This document shows, in pieces, positions 50,750-59,222 of a DNA stretch of 64,000 nucleotides (the first letter of the stretch is position 1; the number at the start of each line of letters is the position of its first letter). Source of the DNA: Daejeonella sp. Lineage in GTDB: Bacteria; Bacteroidota; Bacteroidia; Sphingobacteriales; Sphingobacteriaceae. The position numbers and the translations under genes were made by a program. The DNA is taken from assembly GCF_017495225.1 (NCBI RefSeq), contig NZ_JAFEIG010000003.1, positions 55,108 to 119,107 on the forward strand, read 5' to 3'. The notes below the pieces were generated by a model. That model saw nothing but the letters and a program-made list of their open reading frames with translations. It did not search any database and was not told where the DNA came from.

Positions 50750-52258
50750 ATGGCTCCAGGCATTTTACTAAGCTTTTTATTAGGATATTTTATTATCCTA
50801 CTCAGTATTTCTTACTTTACATCAAAAAAATCATCCGACAACTCCACATTTTTTACTGCGAACAGAAATTCAAAATGGTATTTAGTTGCCTTTGGAATGA
50901 TTGGAACCGCATTATCTGGAGTAACGTTTATTTCAGTCCCCGGAGAAGTAGGAAACCCTGCAGGAAATGAATTCAAATATTTTCAATTTGTTTTAGGAAA
51001 TGCGATTGGTTTTATTTTGATAGCAACTGTTTTGCTACCTCTTTATTATCGCATGAATTTAACTTCAATTTATACCTATATTGAAGAACGCCTAGGTACT
51101 TACAGCTATAAAACAGCAGCAACAATCTTTCTTTTAAGCAGAACTATCGGTTCATCCTTTAGACTATATTTAGTAGTAATTGTTTTACAACGCTTTATTT
51201 TCGACTCCTACGGTGTACCATTTTGGGCTACTGTACTAATTTCGCTGGGTTTAATTTGGTCGTACACATACAAAGGAGGCTTAAAAACAATCATTATTAC
51301 AGACATGCTCCAAACGATTTTTTTGGTTTTGTCAGTAATTTTAACTATATTCTTCATTACCGACAGCCTAGACCTAAATATCTTCCAAGCATTTGAAACA
51401 ATTAAAAACAGCGGTTATTCCAAGGTGTTCTTCTACGAGGATTTTATAACCAGTAAATTTCACGTGAGCAAGCAATTGTTGGGTGGGATATTTGTAACCA
51501 TCGCAATGACGGGCTTAGATCAAGATATGATGCAGAAAAACTTAAGCTGCAAAAATATAGGCGAAGCACAAAAAAACATGTTCACTTTTACTGCGGTATT
51601 TGTAGTGATTAATATCTTCTTTTTAAGTGTTGGAGCATTATTGTATGTTTATGCATCTAAAAACGGAATTGCACTTCCTTTGGATAGCATCACTGGTAAG
51701 CCACGTACCGATTTCCTTTTCCCAGAAATAGCCTTAAATCATTTAGCAGCTGTACCTGCCATTGTGTTTATGTTAGGATTAACCGCAGCAACTTTTGCGA
51801 CAACAGATTCTGCCTTAACTGCCTTAACAACGTCATTTTGTGTTGATTTTCTAGGTTTTTCAAAAAAGGAAGACATCAATTCTAAAGCTTCAATTAGAAA
51901 CAGACACCTTGTGCATATTGGTTTTTCATTATTTATGTTTCTGGTAGTAATTCTCTTCAATGCAGTGAATAATGCAGCCGTGGTGAGTGCTATTTTTGTT
52001 GTTGCATCTTATACTTACGGACCATTATTAGGGCTTTATGGATTTGGATTATTTGTTAAAAGTAGAGGAGTTAGAGATAAATTAGTACCAATTATCTGTC
52101 TTATTTCGCCGGCTGTTTGTTATTTCTTAAATGCAAATTCAGCTACATTAATGGGTGGGTATGTTTTTGATAATGAGCTTATTGTTGTTAATGGGTTAAT
52201 CACTTTTATCGGATTAATGCTCATTAGCAAGCCTAAAACAGGCAATACGGAATTTTAA
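50750..52258 (+). CDS. sodium:solute symporter family protein
   Basis: About 13 TM segments; ALSGVTFISVPGEVG; SSS-family pattern TFATTDSALTALTTSF. Confidence 0.92.
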   Translation: MAPGILLSFLLGYFIILLSISYFTSKKSSDNSTFFTANRNSKWYLVAFGMIGTALSGVTFISVPGEVGNPAGNEFKYFQFVLGNAIGFILIATVLLPLYYRMNLTSIYTYIEERLGTYSYKTAATIFLLSRTIGSSFRLYLVVIVLQRFIFDSYGVPFWATVLISLGLIWSYTYKGGLKTIIITDMLQTIFLVLSVILTIFFITDSLDLNIFQAFETIKNSGYSKVFFYEDFITSKFHVSKQLLGGIFVTIAMTGLDQDMMQKNLSCKNIGEAQKNMFTFTAVFVVINIFFLSVGALLYVYASKNGIALPLDSITGKPRTDFLFPEIALNHLAAVPAIVFMLGLTAATFATTDSALTALTTSFCVDFLGFSKKEDINSKASIRNRHLVHIGFSLFMFLVVILFNAVNNAAVVSAIFVVASYTYGPLLGLYGFGLFVKSRGVRDKLVPIICLISPAVCYFLNANSATLMGGYVFDNELIVVNGLITFIGLMLISKPKTGNTEF

Positions 52259-52275
52259 TTCAAATAGGGAAGATT

Positions 52276-52983
52276 ATGAGTATGGATGATAAACTTAGAA
52301 ATGCCTTTGAAAATAAAAATTGGCAAGAAATAAAAGTAACCGACTCTTGGCAGATATTTAAAATTATGGCCGAGTTTGTGGATGGCTTTGAAAAACTCGC
52401 CAAAATTGGTCCCTGTGTTTCTATTTTCGGATCCGCTCGTACTAAAACTGAAAACAAATACTATAAAATCGCAGAGGATTGTGCTCGAATGCTAACAGAA
52501 CGCGGTTATGGGGTTATTTCTGGTGGCGGACCAGGCATTATGGAGGCCGCTAATAAAGGAGCATTTGAGGCAGGAGGTAAATCGGTAGGTTTGAATATCG
52601 ACCTTCCATTTGAACAATTCCATAATAAATATATTGATCGAGATAAAATCCTTGAATTCGACTATTTCTTTGTCCGAAAGGTAATGTTCATGAAGTACTC
52701 CCAAGGCTTTATCGTGCTTCCTGGAGGCTTCGGAACTATGGATGAACTATTTGAAGCGTTAACACTTATTCAAACAGGAAAAATTGCTCGATTCCCTATC
52801 GTTCTTGTAGGAAAAGATTATTGGTCAGGATTAATGGATTGGTTCCAAAACACGATGTTAAATGCAGAAAATAACATCAAAGAAGATGATTTAAATCTAT
52901 ATAGATTGGTTGATACGGCTGAGGAAGCTACTGAGCATATCTTCCGTTTCTACGATAAGTACGTATTAAAACCTAATTTCTAA
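52276..52983 (+). CDS. LOG family (TIGR00730) Rossmann-fold protein
   Basis: VSIFGSARTKTENKYYKIAEDCARMLTERGYGVISGGGPGIMEAANKGAFEAGG; VLPGGFGTMDELFEALTL. Confidence 0.92.
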   Translation: MSMDDKLRNAFENKNWQEIKVTDSWQIFKIMAEFVDGFEKLAKIGPCVSIFGSARTKTENKYYKIAEDCARMLTERGYGVISGGGPGIMEAANKGAFEAGGKSVGLNIDLPFEQFHNKYIDRDKILEFDYFFVRKVMFMKYSQGFIVLPGGFGTMDELFEALTLIQTGKIARFPIVLVGKDYWSGLMDWFQNTMLNAENNIKEDDLNLYRLVDTAEEATEHIFRFYDKYVLKPNF

Positions 52984-52989
52984 TGAATT

Positions 52990-53031
52990 AATGTATGAAA
53001 ATGAGGATTTCAATCTTCATTTTCATACATT
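52990..53031. terminator. Bidirectional terminator-like hairpin between convergent genes
   Basis: AATGTATGAAAATGAGGAT-TTCA-ATCTTCATTTTCATACATT, ~19-bp stem with one G-U. Confidence 0.75.
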
Positions 53032-53035
53032 CTAA

Positions 53036-53830
53036 TTACATGTTGACGAATATCTCACCTTGAAGATAAGTCACAGCCCTCCCCGACATCAGCACACGTT
53101 CTCCCTGTAATTCACACCATAATTCACCCTTTCGAGCCGATACTTGAAAGGCATGCAATTTATCTTTCCCTAATTTTGATGCCCAATAAGGAATTAAATT
53201 ACAATGAGCTGAACCCGTAACAGGATCTTCATCGATTCCCACGGCAGGCGCAAAAAATCGCGACACAAAATCACTATTTAGTCCCGGGGCTGTTACCACG
53301 AAACCAAGAGAATCAATTTGTTTTAATTTACTAAAATCAGGCTTTAGCGACTTAACCATATCTTCATTTTCGTAAACAATAAAATAATCTCGAGAACGAA
53401 GAATTTCATTAGGTTCCAATCCTCCAAGAGCCTCAATTAGTCCCGCAGGCACTTCACCAGCATGCGGAGGCCTTGAAGGGAAGTTGAGCGTGTACAAATC
53501 ATTATCCTTGCTTACAGTTAATGTTCCTGCTTTTAAGGTATGGAAATGAATCGTGTTGGATGCATAGTTTAACTGTTTAAATAAAACATGAGCAGTAGCA
53601 AGAGTAGCATGTCCGCATAAATCCACTTCCGACTCAGGAGTAAACCATCGCAATTCAAAATCATTGCCTTGGCGGATAAAGAAGGCAGTTTCGGCTAGAT
53701 TATTTTCTGCTGCAATCTTTTGCATGAGAGGAGCTGGTAGCCATTCAATTAAGGGACAAACAGCTGCGGGGTTTCCACCAAATAATTTATCGGTAAAAGC
53801 ATCTACTTGAAATATGGGAATAGTTAGCAT
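53036..53830 (-). CDS. PhzF family protein (isomerase fold)
   Basis: IFQVDAFTDKLFGGNPAAVCPL; DLCGHATLATAHVLF; DEDPVTGSAHCNL. Confidence 0.94.
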   Translation of the reverse strand: MLTIPIFQVDAFTDKLFGGNPAAVCPLIEWLPAPLMQKIAAENNLAETAFFIRQGNDFELRWFTPESEVDLCGHATLATAHVLFKQLNYASNTIHFHTLKAGTLTVSKDNDLYTLNFPSRPPHAGEVPAGLIEALGGLEPNEILRSRDYFIVYENEDMVKSLKPDFSKLKQIDSLGFVVTAPGLNSDFVSRFFAPAVGIDEDPVTGSAHCNLIPYWASKLGKDKLHAFQVSARKGELWCELQGERVLMSGRAVTYLQGEIFVNM

Positions 53831-53862
53831 AGCAATGATAATTAAGAATTAAAAGGTAAAAA

Positions 53863-53890
53863 AAAAGATCGGGCAATAACCCGATCTTTT
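53863..53890 (-). terminator. Intrinsic terminator of the sigma factor gene
   Basis: AAAAGATCGGG-(loop)-CCCGATCTTTT with a long T run on the minus-strand 3' side. Confidence 0.85.
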
Positions 53891-53911
53891 CAAATTTTCA
53901 ATGAGATTATA

Positions 53912-54772
53912 TTATCCGAGATAAGATTTTAAAATCTTACTTCTAGAAGTATGACGTAGGCGTTGTAAAGCTTTATCTTTAATCTGACGCACACGCTCAC
54001 GAGTTAGGTTAAACTTCTCACCAATTTCTTCAAGAGAAAGAGGATGATTGGTACTCAAACCGAAAAATAATACGATAATTTCACGTTCTCTTTCAGTAAG
54101 AGTTGATAATGAACGCTTAATCTCTTCAGATAAAGACTCATTAATCAAATTGCTATCTGTATTGGGATCACTATTTTCAAGAACATCAAGCAAAGTATTC
54201 TCTTCACCTTGAACAAATGGCGCATCCATTGAAACATGGCGACCAGAATTACTTAGGGTATCTGAAATTTTCTCAACTGTAGTTTCTAAGTTATCAGCTA
54301 ATTCTTCTGGAGATGGCTCGCGCTCAAACTCCTGCTCTAATCTTGAAAAAGCCTTGCTAATTTTACTTAAAGAACCAACTTGATTTAAAGGAAGACGAAC
54401 AATTCTTGATTGTTCAGCGATAGCCTGTAAAATTGACTGACGAATCCACCAAACGGCATAAGAAATAAACTTAAAACCTTTAGTTTCATCAAAACGTTTT
54501 GCTGCCTTAATTAATCCTAGGTTTCCCTCATTAATCAAATCACCCAAAGTAAGTCCCTGATTTTGATATTGCTTAGCAACAGAAACCACAAAACGTAAAT
54601 TGGTTTTTGTTAAACGCTCAAGAGCTGCCTGATCGCCCTCTCTAATTTTTTGAGCGAGAATTACTTCTTCCTCGGCTGTAATTAAATCTACCTTACCAAT
54701 TTCATGTAAATACTTGTCTAGGGACTGTGATTCACGGTTGGTAATCGATTGGGTTATTTTGAGTTGTCTCAT
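53912..54772 (-). CDS. rpoD: primary sigma-70 RNA polymerase factor
   Basis: [101 protein letters not shown]. Confidence 0.95.
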   Translation of the reverse strand: MRQLKITQSITNRESQSLDKYLHEIGKVDLITAEEEVILAQKIREGDQAALERLTKTNLRFVVSVAKQYQNQGLTLGDLINEGNLGLIKAAKRFDETKGFKFISYAVWWIRQSILQAIAEQSRIVRLPLNQVGSLSKISKAFSRLEQEFEREPSPEELADNLETTVEKISDTLSNSGRHVSMDAPFVQGEENTLLDVLENSDPNTDSNLINESLSEEIKRSLSTLTEREREIIVLFFGLSTNHPLSLEEIGEKFNLTRERVRQIKDKALQRLRHTSRSKILKSYLG

Positions 54773-54973
54773 TTATGAATAAATACGCTTTATGAAAGTC
54801 CGCAAATCTAAATAAAATCCGCGACCAACGCGACATTTTTTATTAAAATTTAGCTGATTTTTAAGGATTTAGCAATAATTTTTGCTTATTTTCATACCAC
54901 AAAAACTATTCCATTTTTATGATTTATGTATAATTATTACATAATTAACGGAATATATTCCAGAACTGTATAG

Positions 54974-55558
54974 CTAGATCAAATTTCTATCTCTAAACCA
55001 CACATCATCTGGCTTCGAATCAAATTGTTCCATAATAGAAACAAGTTCAGCAGGATTCTCATGTGAAATAACTAAATCTCGATTTATCGGTTTTAGAAAC
55101 TTGTTATTTACCATCATATCCATTTGCAGTAATAAAGGATCATAAAAACCATTTACATTTAATATTCCTATAGGATTATTATGTAAGCCAAGTTGTAACC
55201 AAGTTAGGACTTCAAAAAACTCCTCCATAGTACCAAAACCACCTGGCAAAGTAATCACGCCATCTGAAATATCGGCCATTTTCTGTTTCCTTTGGTGCAT
55301 ATTTTCGGTAATAATCATTTCAGTTAATCCGGTATGTCCAACCTCTTTGTCCATTAAAAACTGAGGTATCACCCCTATCGCCTTTCCCCCGCGCTCCAAC
55401 ACCGAATCAGCCATTAAGCCCATCACCCCTACGCTACCACCACCAAACACCAAAGTAATATCCTTAGCAACAAACACATCCGCCAATTGGTGAATTGCTT
55501 TTAGTAACACCGGATCGCCACTAAAGTTTGCGCCGCAGAACACAGAGATTGATTTCAT
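54974..55558 (-). CDS. LOG family (TIGR00730) Rossmann-fold protein, second paralog
   Basis: ISVFCGANFSGDPVLLKAIHQLADVF; LVFGGGSVGVMGLMADSVL; LPGGFGTMEEFFEVLTW. Confidence 0.94.
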   Translation of the reverse strand: MKSISVFCGANFSGDPVLLKAIHQLADVFVAKDITLVFGGGSVGVMGLMADSVLERGGKAIGVIPQFLMDKEVGHTGLTEMIITENMHQRKQKMADISDGVITLPGGFGTMEEFFEVLTWLQLGLHNNPIGILNVNGFYDPLLLQMDMMVNNKFLKPINRDLVISHENPAELVSIMEQFDSKPDDVWFRDRNLI

Positions 55559-55717
55559 TTTATTAGATATGTAATTTTTGAATTTTAATGGATGGCAAAG
55601 CTAAGGATTATGGTGGGAATTCGAAAAAAGGGAAATTGGGTTGGGAATATCATGGAGCAAATGGCTGAGATTTTTTTGAAGGAATGAATGGGCTTGCTTG
55701 CAGGATGCAGAAAATTG

Positions 55718-56058
55718 GCTCCCGCAGATTTCGCGGATCAGCGCAGAGAGGGCTTCTCGCGAAAACGCAGAGAAATACCACCGTTAAAAAAGATATGATG
55801 ACAACACCAACCAGAGATTGAACAAGAGCTTATTTACATAAATGAACCGAATCACCTTAATAAACCTTAATCCCTTAATGTTTATAAATTGGGTACCTAG
55901 GTACAGGTCGCGACCTGTCCTCTTTCAAATCAATAAAAAATTGCACCACCAAATCTTTGTAAGCAAAAAACAGCGGGAAAATCTGCGGAATCTGCGGGAA
56001 ACAAAAAAAGAAGCTCCCGCAGATTTCGCGGATCAGCGCAGAAAAGGTTTCTCGTGGA
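55718..56058. repeat. 30-nt identical direct repeats (55718-55747; 56013-56042) and a 19-bp inverted repeat (55981-55999/56015-56033)
   Basis: GCTCCCGCAGATTTCGCGGATCAGCGCAGA twice; ATCTGCGGAATCTGCGGGA pairs with TCCCGCAGATTTCGCGGAT (two G-U). Confidence 0.93.
55903..55918. repeat. Palindromic repeat copy C (ACAGGTCGCGACCTGT core, inverted flanks)
   Basis: 16-bp perfect palindrome; the reverse complement of its flanks (GATTTGAAAGAGGACAGG) matches copies A and B. Confidence 0.9.
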
Positions 56059-56273
56059 GCTGTAATGAACTAGTAGATTTTAATTTCGGGGCTTGAAAAT
56101 GACCTATTTCCCTTAGACAAGCCCTTTAGTATTAAAACTTTGATATAAATATTAAGATAGAATTTATTGAAATAGCTAATTTTTTAATATTAAAGAAATT
56201 AATTATATTAGAACAATCGTTTTAAAATTCAAATAAATATTTTATTAAAAAAATTGCTTTTCATTTTTTTAAT

Positions 56274-56322
56274 TCATGAAATGGTTTTCTATTAATTAGC
56301 GAATTTTTAAATTTCAATTAAG
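56274..56322 (+). repeat. Duplicated upstream element, copy 1
   Basis: TCATGAAATGGTTTTCTATTAATTAGCGAATTTTTAAATTTCAATTAAG; ~43/49 identical to 58580-58629 by eye. Confidence 0.85.
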
Positions 56323-56356
56323 TAGTGTACGGTAAAATATTTTCAATTTCATAGTC

Positions 56357-56548
56357 ATGATAAATTATAAAACTCAATTTTTCCTATTTGTAACAATGAT
56401 TTCAATTTGTTTGGCAACATACATATTCATTGCAGTAAATTACAATGAGAACAAGACCTATCTGATTGCTTCCTTGCTTACACTTAACGTTTTAATGATG
56501 ATTCTTGTAAGTCAAGCAAAAAAAAATTACAAGAAGATTAAATGGTAA
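56357..56548 (+). CDS. small membrane protein (two predicted TM helices)
   Basis: MINYKTQFFLFVTMISICLATYIFIAVNYNENKTYLIASLLTLNVLMMILVSQAKKNYKKIKW. Confidence 0.65.
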   Translation: MINYKTQFFLFVTMISICLATYIFIAVNYNENKTYLIASLLTLNVLMMILVSQAKKNYKKIKW

Positions 56549-56642
56549 CTAATGGTGAATTTTCATCCTAATCGCCCAGAACCTGCTCTCGTTTAGAATG
56601 ATTTTATAGTGTTTGGGCTTGAAACGCCGAGTTTATGTTTTT

Positions 56643-57539
56643 ATGATGAAATTTATTTTATTTTTTTTAATCCTATGCTCAATCAATGTATTTGCTCAAG
56701 AGAATACTTTAGTGAAGGGCAAAATTATTAATCTCGAGACTAAAGAACCCATTCCCTATTGTTCTATAGTATATCTAAAAAAGGATAAAGGTGTTTTTTC
56801 TGATAGTTTGGGGAACTTTATTTTAAAGAAAGATCCTTTGCTTGATTCTATACAAATTACATCTTTAGGCTATGAGAAAAAGCTTTTATCAATACAAATA
56901 CTTGAAGCAAATAATCTTGTCATTTCATTAAAGCCAATCTATTTTAAACTTAATGAAGTCGCAATTACTCCAGATGACAATAAAATAAAACAAAAAAAAA
57001 ACAAGAAAAAGCTAGGTCCTATTGCAACGAAACTAAACTCGCCAAAGGGAATTGGACCAGGAGTCTTAGGTAGAATATCTGCAATTTATGTGGCAAATCA
57101 GACGCAAAATATACCTAAAAAAATAACTGAAGTTCATTATGATTTAAGAAACAGAAAAAATTCAATTGTCAGGGTTCAATTGTATCATAGAAATGAATTA
57201 ACAAATTTACCAGACAAAGCATTGATTTTAGAAGATTTAATTGTCAAGTTGAAACCTGGCCAAAATCGCTTAAATGTTAATATTGAAAAATATAATTTAA
57301 TGATGCCAAATAACGGTTTATTCGTCAGTTTGCAATGGTTAGGAGAGTTGGATGCTAAGGGACGTCACACAAATACTTATCTAAATATTAGTCCTGATTA
57401 CACCTTTAATGTAGATGACCATAATATATTAAATTATGTTAGTTTTTTAAATAAAAACTGGATAGCTGATAATTTCTTTTATGAAAAAAAATATTGGATC
57501 CCCCGTTTTGGCATTTCAGTTATAGAATATTCTAAATAA
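56643..57539 (+). CDS. carboxypeptidase-like regulatory domain protein (paralog 1)
   Basis: Start MMKFILFFLILCSINVFAQ (signal peptide); KGKIINLETKEPIPYCSIVYLKKDKGVFSDSLGNFILKK; C-term LMMPNNGLFVSLQWLGE...PRFGISVIEYSK. Confidence 0.8.
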   Translation: MMKFILFFLILCSINVFAQENTLVKGKIINLETKEPIPYCSIVYLKKDKGVFSDSLGNFILKKDPLLDSIQITSLGYEKKLLSIQILEANNLVISLKPIYFKLNEVAITPDDNKIKQKKNKKKLGPIATKLNSPKGIGPGVLGRISAIYVANQTQNIPKKITEVHYDLRNRKNSIVRVQLYHRNELTNLPDKALILEDLIVKLKPGQNRLNVNIEKYNLMMPNNGLFVSLQWLGELDAKGRHTNTYLNISPDYTFNVDDHNILNYVSFLNKNWIADNFFYEKKYWIPRFGISVIEYSK

Positions 57540-57541
57540 GG

Positions 57542-58414
57542 ATGAAAACTTTAATTTTCTATTTCTTTCTCCAATTTATTTTTTTGGATTTAGTTGCTCA
57601 AAGCAAGTATATTAAAGTGCTTGATAATACCACAAAAAGGCCTATAGAATATTGCACAATTACCTGCTCTAATGATGCAAAGGGTGGTTTTACAAATATC
57701 GATGGTTTATTAAAAATTACTGACTTAAAGGATTGTGCTAGTATTACAGTAAATACTATTGGATATAAAAAAAGAATTGTGGATTTAACTAAGCTGCAAT
57801 TAGGTTTAGACACGTTATACTGCCTTTTAACTAAAGATACCATTCAATTAAATGAGATTAAAATCACTCCAAATAAAGATAAAGCAAAGAAGGTATTCTA
57901 TAATTTAGGCCATTTTAAAGCTAAAAATGAAATTTATAATCGAACAGGGGACATAGGTAGAACTGACGCACTTTACATCCCTAACCTTAATAAATCTCTA
58001 AATATTAAAATTGAAAAATTATTGTATTCAATTGATGCTACTGAATCGGCAAAAGTTAGATTACACATCTATACATCATCCAATTTAAAAACACCCGGTA
58101 CGCCTCTTATTAATGATGATCTTGTAATTAAAGTTGAGAAGGGTGCCAAGAAGATTGTTGCAGATGTTTCAAAATATAATCTAATAATGCCAGAGGATGG
58201 TTTGTTTATCTCCTTACAATGGCTCGGAGAGATAAAGGCAATGAATAAAACTAAGAATATTAACCCTATTATTAAATCACATTGGGACAAAGATTTTAAT
58301 AGTGTTACTTTTTTTAAATTCCTTGATGGAAATTGGGAAAAAAGATATTTTAAATCCAAAAATGGTAATATTATACCAAATTTTGGTATTTCAGTTATAG
58401 AATATTCTAAATGA
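57542..58414 (+). CDS. carboxypeptidase-like regulatory domain protein (paralog 2)
   Basis: Signal peptide; KVLDNTTKRPIEYCTITCSNDAKGGFTNIDGLLKI; C-term LIMPEDGLFISLQWLGE...PNFGISVIEYSK shared with the preceding gene. Confidence 0.8.
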   Translation: MKTLIFYFFLQFIFLDLVAQSKYIKVLDNTTKRPIEYCTITCSNDAKGGFTNIDGLLKITDLKDCASITVNTIGYKKRIVDLTKLQLGLDTLYCLLTKDTIQLNEIKITPNKDKAKKVFYNLGHFKAKNEIYNRTGDIGRTDALYIPNLNKSLNIKIEKLLYSIDATESAKVRLHIYTSSNLKTPGTPLINDDLVIKVEKGAKKIVADVSKYNLIMPEDGLFISLQWLGEIKAMNKTKNINPIIKSHWDKDFNSVTFFKFLDGNWEKRYFKSKNGNIIPNFGISVIEYSK

Positions 58415-58579
58415 AGGTTATAATTCAATCAAATAACAAAATTTCATACATTAAAGAAATTAATTATACCAAAACGGTTATTTTTATCTTTAAAAAATAT
58501 ATTTTACAAAAAACTTGCTTTCTATTTTTTTTTTTTGACTTTAGGTTAATGTTTGGCCAACAGCATAACAAAACTGTAC

Positions 58580-58629
58580 TCATGAAATGGTTTTGTATTA
58601 ATTAACAGATTTTTAAATTTAAATTAAAG
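58580..58629 (+). repeat. Duplicated upstream element, copy 2 (immediately 5' of precursor peptide 1)
   Basis: TCATGAAATGGTTTTGTATTAATTAACAGATTTTTAAATTTAAATTAAAG. Confidence 0.85.
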
Positions 58630-58633
58630 AAAA

Positions 58634-58816
58634 ATGAAAACATTGAATTTAAAGGAAATGGAAGTTATTGAAGGTGGGGGAATGAACCAAAGAAATTGCG
58701 GAATATCTGGAGCTTGTATTGCAATTGGTGTTATTGCTGGTTTCGCTAGTTTTGGGTTGGGTTGGAAGGCTGCAGGAGCCTGTGCTGCAATTGCTCTAGC
58801 TGGTGATTGTTTTTAA
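58634..58816 (+). CDS. double-glycine-leader bacteriocin/RiPP-like precursor peptide 1
   Basis: MKTLNLKEMEVIEGG|GMNQRNCGISGACIAIGVIAGFASFGLGWKAAGACAAIALAGDCF; leader has L-12, E-8, M-7, I-4, G-2, G-1; core Gly/Ala-rich with 4 Cys. Confidence 0.85.
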   Translation: MKTLNLKEMEVIEGGGMNQRNCGISGACIAIGVIAGFASFGLGWKAAGACAAIALAGDCF

Positions 58817-58842
58817 ATTAAGCATGCTAAATAAAATAAAAT

Positions 58843-59031
58843 ATGTATAATAAAAGTAAAGTGAGCACTGATATTTTGTTAATATGCCTTAGTGTATTTT
58901 TAATATTAAACTTGCAAATTAAATTTTGCGACCCAACATGGAATCTTGGTGTTCCTGTCTTTTTTTTATTACATCATGCTAGTCAAATTATTGAAAAATT
59001 AAAAACAAAAAAAAATGAAAAAAATAACTAA
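58843..59031 (+). CDS. small membrane protein, possible immunity peptide
   Basis: MYNKSKVSTDILLICLSVFLILNLQIKFCDPTWNLGVPVFFLLHHASQIIEKLKTKKNEKNN; between two precursors, overlaps the second by 17 nt. Confidence 0.6.
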   Translation: MYNKSKVSTDILLICLSVFLILNLQIKFCDPTWNLGVPVFFLLHHASQIIEKLKTKKNEKNN

Positions 59032-59167
59032 TGTAGAAATGTCAAATATCCAAGGCGGTATAAAATGCATTTACCATTTTATGGCTGTATTACCTCTTGG
59101 GATTTGGAATGTATTTGGTAACGGAAAGTCTGTTATAGAATGTTGGAATAATCACCACAAAGAATAA
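59015..59167 (+). CDS. double-glycine-leader bacteriocin/RiPP-like precursor peptide 2 (50 aa, absent from the ORF track)
   Basis: Manual translation MKKITNVEMSNIQGG|IKCIYHFMAVLPLGIWNVFGNGKSVIECWNNHHKE; leader has I-12, E-8, M-7, I-4, G-2, G-1. Confidence 0.8.
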   Translation: MKKITNVEMSNIQGGIKCIYHFMAVLPLGIWNVFGNGKSVIECWNNHHKE

Positions 59168-59175
59168 AAATCTTT

Positions 59176-59205
59176 AAAACAGGGGCCAAAACACCCCTGT
59201 TTTTT
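59176..59205 (+). terminator. Intrinsic terminator after the precursor genes
   Basis: AAAACAGGGG-CCAAAACA-CCCCTGTTTT + TT; 10-bp perfect stem 9 nt past the stop at 59167. Confidence 0.88.
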
Positions 59206-59222
59206 AATAACTCATTGTCTTT

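Noticed and set aside
55842-56096. 84-aa ORF in the track (MNRITLINLNPL...APADFADQRRKGFSWSCNE)
   Set aside because: It is a translation of the palindromic and CGCAGATTTCGCGGATCAGCG repeats, with no domain signature; treated as non-coding repeat.
58411-58605. 64-aa ORF upstream of precursor 1
   Set aside because: AT-rich, poly-Phe run from a T tract, overlaps the previous gene's stop and the duplicated upstream element; better explained as 5'UTR/promoter.
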